From Streptomyces durmitorensis (GTDB lineage Bacteria; Actinomycetota; Actinomycetes; Streptomycetales; Streptomycetaceae): DNA of 64,000 nucleotides. Positions 35,823-44,412 of this stretch are shown here, in pieces; position 1 is the stretch's first letter, and each line of letters opens with the position of its first letter. The notes under the pieces were generated by a model that saw only the letters and a list, made by a program, of their open reading frames with translations, searched no databases and was not told the DNA's origin. The position numbers and the translations under genes were made by a program. The stretch lies in the NCBI RefSeq assembly GCF_023498005.1, contig NZ_CP097289.1, positions 868,001-932,000 of the forward strand. The letters run 5' to 3'.

Positions 35823-37301
35823 TCAGCTCCTTCCTTCCAGGGCCGTCTCCTGCAGGGGTCCTGGCCGGCCGGCGGTCCGCCGCGGGCCGTCCGGCGATGG
35901 GTCCGAGGGTATGGCGACGGCCGCGGCGCAGGCGACGAGTGCGACGGTTCCGGCCATGGCGAAGGCCAGCCGGTAGCCGGGCAGGGTCGGCACATGCACC
36001 CCGTCGAGCACGGTGGTGTGCCGCACGAGCACGGCGGCGACCGCCGCGCTGCACACGCTCTGCCCGATCGTGCGCATCAGGACGTTCACGCCGTTCGCCG
36101 ACGCGGTCTGCGACAGGGGCACCGCCCGCAGGATCAGGGTGGGCAGGGCCGAGTACGCGAACGTCGTGCCCACCGAGACCACGGCCGCCCCCAGGATGAT
36201 CACCCACAGGTGGCGGCTGTCGACGATGCGCACGACATAGCCGAGCGCGATGACGCCCGCCCCGATCGCCAGCGTCACGCGGGCGCCGTACGCGGTGGAG
36301 ACACGGGCCGACACGGGCGAGAGCACCAGCATGATCACGCCGTTGGGCAGCAGGCAGAGCCCGGTCGCCACGATCGAGAGGCCGAGGCCGTAGCCGCTGG
36401 CGACGGGCGCCTGCACCAGCTGGGCGGTGACAAGCGAGTTGGCGTAGAAGGCGAAACCGGCGAGCAGCGCCGCCACATGCGGCAGCGCCACGCGCCGCCC
36501 GGCGGCCAGACGCAGATCCACCAGGGGCTGCTTCGACCGGAGTTGCTGTCGGCACCACACGGCAAGGACGACGAGGGCACCACCGAACAGTCCGAGCACG
36601 GGCGCGCTGCCCCACCCCCACTGACCGCCCTGCGACACCGCGAGCAGAAGGCAGACAAGACCCGCGGCGAGGCCCAGCGCACCCCACGTGTCGAAGCGCC
36701 CGGGAGAGCGGACGGGCGACTCGCGTACGGTCCACCAGGCGAGGGCGAGTCCGATGGCGCCCAGCGCGCTCGTGGCCCAGAACATGGCGTGCCAGTCCGC
36801 GTACTGCACGATCAGCGCGGCCAGCGGCAGGCCGAGCGCCGCCCCGATCCCGACCGTCGAGCTCATCAGCGCCACCGCCGATCCGGTGCGCTCCGGGGGG
36901 AGTTCGTCCCGCAGGATGCTGATCGACAGCGGTACGACGGCCGCTGCGGCGCCCTGCAGCGCGCGGGCCGCGATCAGCAGCCGGATGTCGGAGGTGAGCG
37001 CGCACAGCGTCGAGCCCACGGTCATCAGGCCGAGCGCGGCGAGCAGCACCCGACGCTTGCCGTACATGTCGCCCGCCCGGCCCAGCACGGGCGTGAGAAC
37101 GGCGCCGGCCAGGAGGGTGGCGGTGACCAGCCAGGACACCGCGCCCGGTGAACTCCCCGTCAGGCGGGGCAGATCGGGGAGCAGCGGCACGACCACCGTC
37201 TGCGTGATCGCCATGAGAATGCCACCGAAGGCCAGGACCGGGACCGTCAGGCGGGCGCATATGCCTGCGCTATCTGCGGAAGAAATCGGGACGAGCTTCA
37301 T
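35823..37301 (-). CDS. MFS transporter of the 14-TM DHA2 type
   Basis: This 492-residue multidrug-type exporter has about fourteen TM segments and the MFS loop GRAGDMYGKRRVL between TM2 and TM3; the motif C-like stretch GAALGLPLAALI follows. It is translated just ahead of a TetR gene. GGAG five bases before the ATG at 37301 fixes the start; the GTG at 37307 overlaps that ribosome binding site. DHA2 members export drugs and antibiotics; the substrate is unknown. Confidence 0.88.
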   Translation of the reverse strand: MKLVPISSADSAGICARLTVPVLAFGGILMAITQTVVVPLLPDLPRLTGSSPGAVSWLVTATLLAGAVLTPVLGRAGDMYGKRRVLLAALGLMTVGSTLCALTSDIRLLIAARALQGAAAAVVPLSISILRDELPPERTGSAVALMSSTVGIGAALGLPLAALIVQYADWHAMFWATSALGAIGLALAWWTVRESPVRSPGRFDTWGALGLAAGLVCLLLAVSQGGQWGWGSAPVLGLFGGALVVLAVWCRQQLRSKQPLVDLRLAAGRRVALPHVAALLAGFAFYANSLVTAQLVQAPVASGYGLGLSIVATGLCLLPNGVIMLVLSPVSARVSTAYGARVTLAIGAGVIALGYVVRIVDSRHLWVIILGAAVVSVGTTFAYSALPTLILRAVPLSQTASANGVNVLMRTIGQSVCSAAVAAVLVRHTTVLDGVHVPTLPGYRLAFAMAGTVALVACAAAVAIPSDPSPDGPRRTAGRPGPLQETALEGRS

Positions 37302-37514
37302 GATCACTCCAGCGCGGACACGAAGTGCAGAGAAGCGATGGGCGGACGAAACGAAGTGAATGAGAATTCACCATAGCGGGTGAATGGGCTTTCACGGCCG
37401 ATGAGGCCGGATACGGAATCAAGCCATCCGCGATGTGGGCACAACCGCGAAGAGCGGCCAACTGCCTTGTGCGCACTGGCCGTCGCAGCCCGCGACGGTA
37501 TGGAGTCAGCCATA

Positions 37515-38411
37515 ATGCGACCCATGAAGATGTTGCGAATTGGATTGGTCGGCACGGGCCCCTGGGCCTCGTCCACGCACGCTCCGGCGCTCGCCGCGCA
37601 CCCGGACGTGGAGTTCAGCGGCGCATGGGGACGCCGGCCCGACGCGGCGGACGCGCTGGCCTCCGCGCACGGGACCACGGCATACGCGGACGTGGACGAA
37701 CTGTTCGCCGCGAGCGACGCCGTGGCGTTCGCCGTGCCGCCGGACGTGCAGGCGCCGCTGGCCGCGCGGGCCGCGGCGGCGGGCTGTCATCTGCTCCTGG
37801 ACAAGCCGGTGGCGACGACGGTGGCCGCGGCGCGTGACCTCGCGGCGGCGGCCGAGGCGGCCCGGGTGGCGTCCGTGGTGTTCTTCACGCTGCGCTTCGC
37901 GGGGCCGACGTCGGCCTGGGTGTCGGAGCAGGCGGCGACGGAGGGCTGGTTCACGGGGCGCGCCGACTGGTACGGCTCGTTCTACTCACCGGACGGGACC
38001 AGCCCGTTCTCCTCGCCGTGGCGGGCGCAGCGGGGCGGCCTGTGGGACGTCGGCCCGCACGCCCTGTCCGTCCTGATGCCGGTGCTCGGCGATGTCACGG
38101 ACGTGACGGCTGCGGCCGGCCAGGCGGATCTGGTCCATGTGATCCTGCGGCACACCGGCGGGGCTTCGAGCACGGCGACGCTGAGCCTGACCACGCCGGC
38201 GAAGGCTTCGGGGGTGACGGTGGAGCTGCGCGGCGAGGCAGGGACGGCGCTGATGCCGTCGGGGGGCGGGGCGCTCGACGCGTTCGGCTCGGCGGTCGAC
38301 GCACTCGTCGATTCGGTGCGGTCCGGACGGCCGCACGCCTGCGACGTGCGGTTCGGACTGCGCGTGACGGAGATCCTGGCCCAGGCCGAGGAACAACTTC
38401 CGGCCGGATGA
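37515..38411 (+). CDS. Gfo/Idh/MocA-family oxidoreductase
   Basis: This 298-residue NAD(P)-dependent dehydrogenase has an N-terminal Rossmann motif (GLVGTGPWASSTHAPAL), the family's E/D-K-P segment as LLLDKPVA and a C-terminal domain containing GGLWDVGPHAL with the catalytic-region His. Sugar or inositol derivatives are common substrates. ATG at 37515 is nine bases from GGAG; ATGs at 37524 and 37530 are in frame and could also be used. It is divergent from the MFS/TetR operon. Confidence 0.85.
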   Translation: MRPMKMLRIGLVGTGPWASSTHAPALAAHPDVEFSGAWGRRPDAADALASAHGTTAYADVDELFAASDAVAFAVPPDVQAPLAARAAAAGCHLLLDKPVATTVAAARDLAAAAEAARVASVVFFTLRFAGPTSAWVSEQAATEGWFTGRADWYGSFYSPDGTSPFSSPWRAQRGGLWDVGPHALSVLMPVLGDVTDVTAAAGQADLVHVILRHTGGASSTATLSLTTPAKASGVTVELRGEAGTALMPSGGGALDAFGSAVDALVDSVRSGRPHACDVRFGLRVTEILAQAEEQLPAG

Positions 38412-38866
38412 GCCGATGGTCACCAACTGGCTGAACCGCCCGGGACAACCGCGGGCGGCCGGTACCGTGGCCGCTACGTAATGGCGAGTGACGGCACCGG
38501 CCGCAGCCAGTGGACCCAGGAACCGATGCGGGAAGTCATGCGCCGTACGTCCCGAGTGCGACGTTTCCGACCACACGCATCGGAATACGAACAAGCGATC
38601 CATACTCTTCTCGCAGCGACCCAATGGGCCGAGGGGGTACCCAACGCCGAGGAATTTCAGCCAATTTCAAGCTCCCCGGTCAAGATGCCCCACACTTGTG
38701 TCCGCGTGCCCACCGACGATGGAACTCGCAGGTCGGTGGTCCCGCTCCGCCCATGATGCAGCATCGACTGATCGTTTTTCTTCGGGCAATCTTTACTACC
38801 AAAGCTGGTGAGAATATTTAGACTGCTGATGCTCAACTCGGCGTGCACCAAGAGGGATTACCCACC
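38412..38866. other. 455-bp region without a convincing gene
   Basis: Three short overlapping frames (38481-38821) are open on the plus strand, but none has a good ribosome binding site or recognisable protein. From about 38760 the DNA is clearly less GC-rich than its surroundings (runs of T and AATATT), which suits the promoter of the XRE regulator gene. I see no RNA gene. Confidence 0.5.
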
Positions 38867-39688
38867 ATGAACAAGACGGCGCTCCGCGCTCTGCTCCGCG
38901 AACGACGCGCCCTCATTGCCCCCGAATCGCACGGCTTCAGCCGCCCCACGGGCCAGGGGCGACGGGCCCGCGGCCTCTCCCAGCACCAGGTCGACCAGCT
39001 GCTGCACCGGGCCATCGGGACGTATCACCGCCTGGAGTCGGGCAGTTACCCCAATCCGCCGACCGCGTTCCTGCGGGACGTGGCGCGGCTGTTCGGGTTG
39101 AACGAGCAGGAATGGGCTTCTCTGTGCCGGTACGCGTTGGCTCAGGAGCCACCCGGCCCCCTGTACTCGTCATCCGGCAAAGAGATAGCCGGCGTGTGGC
39201 AGGAGGCCGTGGACGGCATCAGTCACATGGCCTACGTCACCGACGCGTCCTGGGAGTTGCTCGCGTACAACGACGCCTTCGCCGCCCTGTTCGCCCAGGG
39301 CAACGTTCCGAGCAACACCATGCGATGGATGCTCCTCGACCGCAACGGCCGTGAATCACTGACGGACTGGCGCAACTCGTGGGCGCCCATGGTGCTGCCG
39401 CAGCTGCGCGCCGCGCTCACGGCCCGGCCCGACGACGAGATCCTCCGCCAGATCGAGAAAGAGGTCCTCACCGACCCCGAGATGGCCACCCTGTACGAGG
39501 TCGACGGCGCCCTGATCCACCCTGACGGGCACGAGCGCCCCCTGAGGCACGCGGAACAAGGGCCGGGCTGGGTGTCGATCTGCGCGGCACAGCCCATGGC
39601 AGCGCCCGGTTCGAGGCTGTTCATCCTGATATTCAAGGCGGGCGTTCAGCGCAACCACACACGGGCGCCGGTCCTGCGGGCCAACTGA
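38867..39688 (+). CDS. XRE-family regulator with MmyB-like ligand-binding domain
   Basis: This 273-residue protein has an N-terminal helix-turn-helix (about 25-75, RARGLSQHQVDQLLHRAIGTYHRLESGSYPNP) and the MmyB-type PAS-like C-terminal domain (about 95-265, beginning VTDASWELLAYNDAFAALF). Streptomyces has many such regulators, often beside specialised-metabolite genes. ATG at 38867 follows AGAGGGA; an in-frame GTG at 38843 is the less likely alternative. It precedes a lone type III polyketide synthase gene by 107 bp on the same strand and is the obvious candidate regulator. Confidence 0.85.
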   Translation: MNKTALRALLRERRALIAPESHGFSRPTGQGRRARGLSQHQVDQLLHRAIGTYHRLESGSYPNPPTAFLRDVARLFGLNEQEWASLCRYALAQEPPGPLYSSSGKEIAGVWQEAVDGISHMAYVTDASWELLAYNDAFAALFAQGNVPSNTMRWMLLDRNGRESLTDWRNSWAPMVLPQLRAALTARPDDEILRQIEKEVLTDPEMATLYEVDGALIHPDGHERPLRHAEQGPGWVSICAAQPMAAPGSRLFILIFKAGVQRNHTRAPVLRAN

Positions 39689-39795
39689 AGGTGGGGCAGC
39701 CTGCCCGTTTCTCGCGGAGGCAAGGGGGGTAAGAATTCATCCCCGTCGAGTACGTTGAACGGCACCCAGCCTGCCCTAACCTCGTGGGAGCAACC

Positions 39796-40836
39796 GTGCC
39801 TGCCTTCGTCTCCAGTCCTAGAACTGTGTTCGGTTCGCACAAAGTCACCACCGACGAGATAGTCGACGACATACGCTCCCACCACAACGAGCACCCGCGG
39901 CTCACCGCGGTCCTGCGCGTCGTGGGCAACTGCGGTGTACGCACCCGCCATTTCAGCCGCCCCCTCGCCTCCCCCACCGTCTCCGGAACGGCCGGCGTCC
40001 ACGAGCGCACACAGGCCGCATTCGACGATGCCGTCGCGATGTCCGAGCAGGCAGCCACCGCAGCCCTCGATGCGGCCGGGCTGACGGCGCAAGACATCGA
40101 CGCCATCGTCACCACGCACTCCACCGGCTGGGCCGTCCCCAACCTCGACGTGCACCTCATCGCCCGGCTCGGCCTGCGCCCCACGGTGCGCCGCGTCGCG
40201 CTGACGACCGTTGCCTGTGCCGGGGGCGTCCAGAGCCTCATCCGAGCGTCGGACCTCGTCGCCGCTCGTCCGGACAGCAAGGTCCTGGTCGTGGCGGCGG
40301 AAGTCCTCTCCACCTCGTACAACCACTGCGCCACCACCATGGAATCGATGATCTACAAGGCGTTGTTCGCGGACGCCGCGGGCGCCGTCGTCGTCACCGG
40401 CGCTCCGCTGACCTCCGGCTTGGCCATCGAAGACAGCTTCGAGCACACCCTGCCCGACAGCCTCGATCGGTACAGGGGCCGACTCGACGCCTCCGGGATG
40501 CATTTCGATTCCACCAAGCAGGCGCCGTCCACGGCTGCCGCCGTCCTCCCCTCACTCATGGACTGGCTCGGGCCGCAGCCGGTCGACTTCGCGGTGATTC
40601 ACCCCGGGAGCCATCGCATCATCTCTGACACCGCGCAGGCACTCGGCCTCGATGCCGACAAAACCCGCCACTCCGTGGACACGCTTACCGATGAGGGCAA
40701 CATGGGCGCTGCCAGCATCTTCCGAGTGCTTGAACGCACTCACGCCGCCCCGCCGGCCGACGGTTCGCACGGCACCGCCGTGGCCTTCGGCCCAGGCTTC
40801 GTCACCGCAGGGCTGCGCTGTCACTGGCAGGCATGA
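39796..40836 (+). CDS. type III polyketide synthase (chalcone synthase-like)
   Basis: This 346-residue thiolase-fold protein has the type III PKS triad: Cys141 in TTVACAGG, His269 in HPGSHR and Asn302 in GNMGAAS. The closing FGPGFVTAGL loop is also present. The HPGxH/GNM pattern with THSTGWAVPNLD favours type III PKS over FabH. It should condense a starter acyl-CoA with malonyl-CoA units, but starter, chain length and cyclisation cannot be read. GTG at 39796 is chosen because GGGAG lies five bases upstream; GTG at 39784 is the alternative. No tailoring genes adjoin it. Confidence 0.85.
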   Translation: MPAFVSSPRTVFGSHKVTTDEIVDDIRSHHNEHPRLTAVLRVVGNCGVRTRHFSRPLASPTVSGTAGVHERTQAAFDDAVAMSEQAATAALDAAGLTAQDIDAIVTTHSTGWAVPNLDVHLIARLGLRPTVRRVALTTVACAGGVQSLIRASDLVAARPDSKVLVVAAEVLSTSYNHCATTMESMIYKALFADAAGAVVVTGAPLTSGLAIEDSFEHTLPDSLDRYRGRLDASGMHFDSTKQAPSTAAAVLPSLMDWLGPQPVDFAVIHPGSHRIISDTAQALGLDADKTRHSVDTLTDEGNMGAASIFRVLERTHAAPPADGSHGTAVAFGPGFVTAGLRCHWQA

Positions 40837-40903
40837 CCGGCAGCACGCCGACCCGCTCGCTAATTCGGTTGCCACGCCCCACCGCCGCTGCTGAAGTGCC
40901 CGC

Positions 40904-41692
40904 ATGGACCACGAAGCGGTACTCGCGGCGTACGACCGGCAGCTCCGGCGCGACGCCCACACGGACAGCCCCGGCGCGCGCGTCGAACGAGCCGGGGCCG
41001 TCGTCCGGCAGACCGGCGCGGAACACGACTGGAACGGCGTCCACTGGGCGGATATCGACGCGACCACGGCGGACGCCGTCATCGCCGAGCAGGTGCGCCA
41101 CTACACCGCTCTCGGCCGCGAGTTCGAGTGGAAGCTGCACTCCCACGACCGCCCCGCCGATCTCGCCGACCGCCTGCGGGCCGCGGGCTTCGTCCCCGAG
41201 CCGCCGGAGACCGTGCTGGTGGCCGAGGTCGCCGACCTGCCCACGGAGCCCGTACTGCCCGAAGGGGTACGCCTGCTCCCGGTGACGGACGCCTCCGGGG
41301 TGCAACTGATGGCGGACGCCCACGAGGTGGCGTTCGGCGAGGACGGCTCGGGACTCGGCGAACGCCTCGCCAAGCGGGTCCTGACCCAGCTGACCGAGAC
41401 CCCGGACACCCTCGTCGCGGTGGTCGCGATGGCGGGCGACGAACCGGTCAGCTCGGCGCGGATGGAGTTCTGCCCGGGCACCGACTTCGCCGGCCTCTGG
41501 GGCGGCGGTACCGCGCCGCAGTGGCGGGGCAAGGGCATCTACCGGGCCCTGATCGCCCACCGCGCCCGCATCGCCGCGGAGCGCGGCTACCGCTACCTCC
41601 AGGTGGACGCCACCGACGACAGCCGCCCGATCCTCGAGCGCCTCGGGTTCGTGCCGCTGAGTGTGACGACGCCGTACGTGTATACGCCGTAG
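40904..41692 (+). CDS. GNAT-family N-acetyltransferase
   Basis: This 262-residue protein has a C-terminal GNAT domain (about 125-260) with the acetyl-CoA signature APQWRGKGIYRALIAHRARIA and the final RPILERLGFVPLSVTTPY strand. The N-terminal half (about 1-115) is a second, degenerate acetyltransferase-like module with FEWKLHSHDRPADLADRLRAAGF. It lies 67 bp after the type III PKS gene on the same strand and could be cotranscribed. Substrate unknown. Confidence 0.82.
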   Translation: MDHEAVLAAYDRQLRRDAHTDSPGARVERAGAVVRQTGAEHDWNGVHWADIDATTADAVIAEQVRHYTALGREFEWKLHSHDRPADLADRLRAAGFVPEPPETVLVAEVADLPTEPVLPEGVRLLPVTDASGVQLMADAHEVAFGEDGSGLGERLAKRVLTQLTETPDTLVAVVAMAGDEPVSSARMEFCPGTDFAGLWGGGTAPQWRGKGIYRALIAHRARIAAERGYRYLQVDATDDSRPILERLGFVPLSVTTPYVYTP

Positions 41693-41736
41693 AGACGTGT
41701 ACGCGCCTTAGCCACGTGTACGTGCCGTGAAGCCGC

Positions 41737-42285
41737 CTACAGCAGCTTCGCGATCGCCTCCGCCGTGTCGGTCTCGCCGAGCCTCGGGAAGATCTTCTCC
41801 ACGCTGTTGGCGTGCGCGTCCGCGTCCATGTCGGTCACCGCGTCGACGGCGACCGTGACGTGGTAGCCGTGCTCGTGTGCCGCGCGGGCCGTCGACTCGA
41901 CACCGATGCTCGTCGCGATGCCGGCGATTACGACCTGGGTGACGCCGCGGCGGCGCAGCTGGAGGTCGAGGTCGGTGCCGTAGAAGGCGCCCCACTGCTG
42001 CTTGGTGACGACGATGTCGCTGTCCTGGCGGCCGAGTTCGGGCACCAGGTCCGCCCAGTCCGCGGGCACGTCGCCGCCACGGGCGGGGCCTTCGGTGCGG
42101 CCGGGGGCACCGCCGGTGACCCGGACCAGGACGACGGGCAGACCGCGCTCGCGGAAGGCGCCGGCGAGGCGGGCGGACCGTTCGACGATCTGTGCGGCGG
42201 GGTGGGCCGTGGGCAGGGCGGTGATGCCCTTCTGGAGGTCGACGAGGACGAGGGCCGTGGTGGGGTCCAGGGTGGTGGCAGTCAT
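41737..42285 (-). CDS. isochorismatase-fold hydrolase with Gly in place of the catalytic Cys
   Basis: This 182-residue isochorismatase-family protein has the catalytic Asp16 (LVDLQKG) and Lys95 (VTKQQWGAF), but the usual nucleophilic Cys in the T-x-x-C-V motif is Gly128 (GIATSIGVES). The EntB/PhzD isochorismatases also lack this Cys, whereas nicotinamidase-like amidases need it. So it may hydrolyse a vinyl ether or similar rather than an amide. It is 63 bp downstream of the truncated MFS gene on the same strand. Confidence 0.85.
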   Translation of the reverse strand: MTATTLDPTTALVLVDLQKGITALPTAHPAAQIVERSARLAGAFRERGLPVVLVRVTGGAPGRTEGPARGGDVPADWADLVPELGRQDSDIVVTKQQWGAFYGTDLDLQLRRRGVTQVVIAGIATSIGVESTARAAHEHGYHVTVAVDAVTDMDADAHANSVEKIFPRLGETDTAEAIAKLL

Positions 42286-42348
42286 GGTGCGGATCTCTCT
42301 CTTGCGTGGGTGGGGCCTGGGAGTCGGGAGTCGGGAGTTGGGAGTTGG

Positions 42349-42873
42349 TCAGGGGCGGGCGCGCAGGGCCCGGTCCGTGAGGGTCAGGGCGACCAGGGCG
42401 AGCGCGAGGACGGTGCCCACGGCTGCCATCAGGTGCAGTCCGGCGTCGTCGGCCGGCTGCCCGTAGGCGAGGCCGATCAGGCCGGACGCGGCGATGGCGC
42501 CGATGTACTGGGCCGTGCGCTGCAGCCCGGCGGCGGAGCCGATCGCGTCGGGCGGGGCGAAACTCTGCACGGCCGCTTGGTTGCTGGTGCCCATCAGGCC
42601 CTGCGGGATGCCGAAGCAGGCGCCGGCCAGGAGGAGCACCGCGAGCGGCGTGGTGCCCGAGGTGAACAAGAGCAGCGCGCCGCCCACGACGAGGAGGACG
42701 GAGGCGATGCCCAGCGGGGCACGGATGCCCTTCGTACGGGCGCCGAGCAGTGAACAGACCAGCGCGGCAAGCGACATGGGGAGCATGACGAGCCCGGTGT
42801 GGAGGGACGAGAGGCCGCGCGCCTCCTCCAGCCACTGGGTGAAGCCGTACATCACGCAGTACACGACAAGGTA
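42349..42873 (-). pseudogene. MFS transporter, C-terminal fragment truncated at a mobile-element junction
   Basis: About 171 residues with five or six TM segments remain, from LVVYCVMYGFTQWLEE through GLVMLPMSLAALVCSLLGARTKG to the C-terminus. They correspond to the second half of a 12- to 14-TM drug exporter. Upstream of about 42870 the frame stays open but the sequence stops looking like a transporter. There is no N-terminal half in the next several kilobases, which instead hold mobile-type genes. The most likely cause is insertion of the neighbouring element. Confidence 0.75.
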
Positions 42874-42979
42874 GGGCTGTTCACCTTGAGGCTCCAGGCT
42901 GTGAGCTGGATAAGCCCGGTACTGACCTCGCGGAAGTTAGCCGCATCTAGCGGTTCCACGCGGCATGTCGCATTGATCA

Positions 42980-43008
42980 TCTCCCATCGGTCTCCCATTC
43001 TCTCCCGG
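42980..43008. repeat. three TCTCCC direct repeats near the element junction
   Basis: TCTCCCAT at 42980 and 42991 and TCTCCCGG at 43001 lie 11 and 10 bp apart, on one face of the helix, about 110-130 bp inside the presumed junction. Short direct repeats so placed resemble arm-type integrase sites. The gene-free stretch 42874-43407 contains this, the hairpin below and the GntR operator. Confidence 0.45.
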
Positions 43009-43046
43009 ACCTGAGCGCCAACACCGTCCGGGGCGTAATAGAAGGA

Positions 43047-43102
43047 CCGGAGCCGGAGTCGTCTTGCACACCTTGGGGGTGAGGGACCGACTCCGGCTCC
43101 GG
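43047..43102. terminator. 15-bp perfect inverted repeat with 26-base loop
   Basis: CCGGAGCCGGAGTCG (43047-43061) and its exact complement (43088-43102) form a long stem in gene-free DNA near the element's left end. It could be a strong terminator insulating host and element, or part of the attachment region. Confidence 0.5.
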
Positions 43103-43326
43103 CTTGAATGGTCAACGACTGGCCTATACAGGGAGCACGGCTAATAGGTCACTCGTTCGGGTGGATACGTGGCATGTGCCACGGGGTAAAGCGGAGCCGC
43201 CGTCGAGCCCGCTACAGGGGTACGACGGGCCGACGACGACCCCTTCGGGGAGGCGGGCCCTGAAATTCCGCCGCCCCGAAGCTCACTTTTCAGTTGCTCC
43301 TGGCATACGCCAGGCCATCGACCTGC

Positions 43327-43342
43327 GCTGGTTATAACCAGC
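43327..43342. promoter_or_regulatory. 16-bp palindromic operator upstream of the GntR gene
   Basis: GCTGGTTATAACCAGC is a perfect palindrome with the GT-TATA-AC core typical of HutC-type GntR operators. It ends 65 bp before the regulator's ATG, which suggests autoregulation. Confidence 0.65.
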
Positions 43343-43407
43343 CAGGGACCGCATTCGTAGCTTCAGACCTCACGTCATGATCAACGTGATCGACGCCAGG
43401 GGTCCGG

Positions 43408-44022
43408 ATGCCAGAAGCGCGCTACAGGCGCATCGCTGACGACATCCGCCACCGCATCGCCAACGGCGAATGGCGCACCGGCGAATCACTGCCCTCGCGG
43501 CGCGTCATGGCCGGCGAGTACGGCGTGCACCACGAGACCGTCAACCTCGCCTACACGCTCCTGCGGCGAACCGGCGCCCTCGAGGGCGAGGAGCGGAAGC
43601 AGGTCGTTGTCGCGCATCCTCCTGCTGTGCGCACTCTCACCGACGCCGACGCCGTCTGGCCGTACTCCAGCGAGACCACCGACACCCGCCCGCGCCCCGC
43701 CACGGAAGAGCTGGCCGAGCGCCTTGGTGTCCCGGTACGGACGATGCTGCAGCACGAGACCGTCGAGTGCCTGGATCCAGGCGGCCGTTCGGCGCTGCTC
43801 GCCAGCACCTGGTGGCGTGGCCGCCGCCAGCCTCACGTCGCGTTCAGCGCCGAGCTCGACGTGGTGCCGCTCGGTGCGGATCAGGCTCATGCGCTGGGAC
43901 TGCTGGTAGACACCTTGGCGTTGCGCGTGGTGCGGACCCGGCTCGATGCGCATGGAACCCCCGTTGAGACTGCGGACCTGATCCTGCCGATGGACAGGTG
44001 GCGGATCCGCCTGAGTGGCTGA
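43408..44022 (+). CDS. GntR-family (HutC-like) transcriptional regulator
   Basis: This 204-residue protein has an N-terminal winged helix (about 1-70: RYRRIADDIRHRIANGEW, LPSRRVMAGEYGVHHETVNLAYTLLRRTG) and a C-terminal HutC/UTRA-like domain beginning near residue 85. KorSA-type regulators of Streptomyces integrative elements belong to the same class and control transfer genes, so it may govern this element. Its probable operator is at 43327. The upstream ribosome binding site is weak (CAGGGG). Confidence 0.82.
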   Translation: MPEARYRRIADDIRHRIANGEWRTGESLPSRRVMAGEYGVHHETVNLAYTLLRRTGALEGEERKQVVVAHPPAVRTLTDADAVWPYSSETTDTRPRPATEELAERLGVPVRTMLQHETVECLDPGGRSALLASTWWRGRRQPHVAFSAELDVVPLGADQAHALGLLVDTLALRVVRTRLDAHGTPVETADLILPMDRWRIRLSG

Positions 44023-44247
44023 CTGAACGCTGCACGGGGTCTGGGTGCAACGTCCAGGACTTGGCGTCTGATTGACCATTGAAATGCATATATCTGTCTG
44101 TGGAAAGACTGCAGCAGGCATATTCACGAGCATTCCGTTCGTGCCCCGTGTGAAGCAATCACCGCTGGTCAAGCCGTGGGGAGTGCTTTCCGGTACTGAA
44201 CGCCCATACAGCCCGCCCCGCCGCCTGATCCGCCGCGTGCGGGAGTC

Positions 44248-44412
44248 TCATCCCTGCTTCTGCCGCACCAGGTTCGGCCACCGGGTCTTGCTGTAGGCGT
44301 GGAAGTGGTCGCCTTCGTGGTCCTGCTCGTGCGTGCAGTGCCAGACGTCGTCAGGCTTCTGATCCCAGCACAGGCCGCGGATCTCGGTGCGCGCGTACTT
44401 GGGTGCGGTCAT
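44248..44412 (-). CDS. small conserved-looking protein, coupled to the upstream gene
   Basis: This 54-residue protein starts TAPKYARTEIRGLCW and contains CTHEQDHEGDHFHAY, a Cys/His-rich stretch that could bind metal. The ATG overlaps the stop of the preceding gene (ATGA, 44409-44412), so both are probably translated together. No function recognised. The 225 bp to the convergent GntR gene hold nothing clear apart from an AT-rich patch near 44080. Confidence 0.6.
   Translation of the reverse strand: MTAPKYARTEIRGLCWDQKPDDVWHCTHEQDHEGDHFHAYSKTRWPNLVRQKQG

Noticed and set aside
35706..37151. 481-codon frame opposite the DHA2 transporter
   Set aside because: His/Arg/Gly-rich shadow of a membrane protein gene.
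38481..38821. Three overlapping short open frames
   Set aside because: All three frames are open because the DNA is less GC-rich; no family, no ribosome binding site.
39796..40836. FabH (beta-ketoacyl-ACP synthase III) as the call for the thiolase-fold gene
   Set aside because: The HPG-x-H and GNM motifs and the position of the Cys fit type III PKS better, though a phylogeny should confirm.
42349..42864. Intact small MFS-like gene
   Set aside because: Only about half of a transporter is present and the sequence upstream of the junction is unlike MFS.
43104..43337. 77-codon open frame near the element junction
   Set aside because: Ends inside the GntR palindrome and has no recognisable protein or ribosome binding site.
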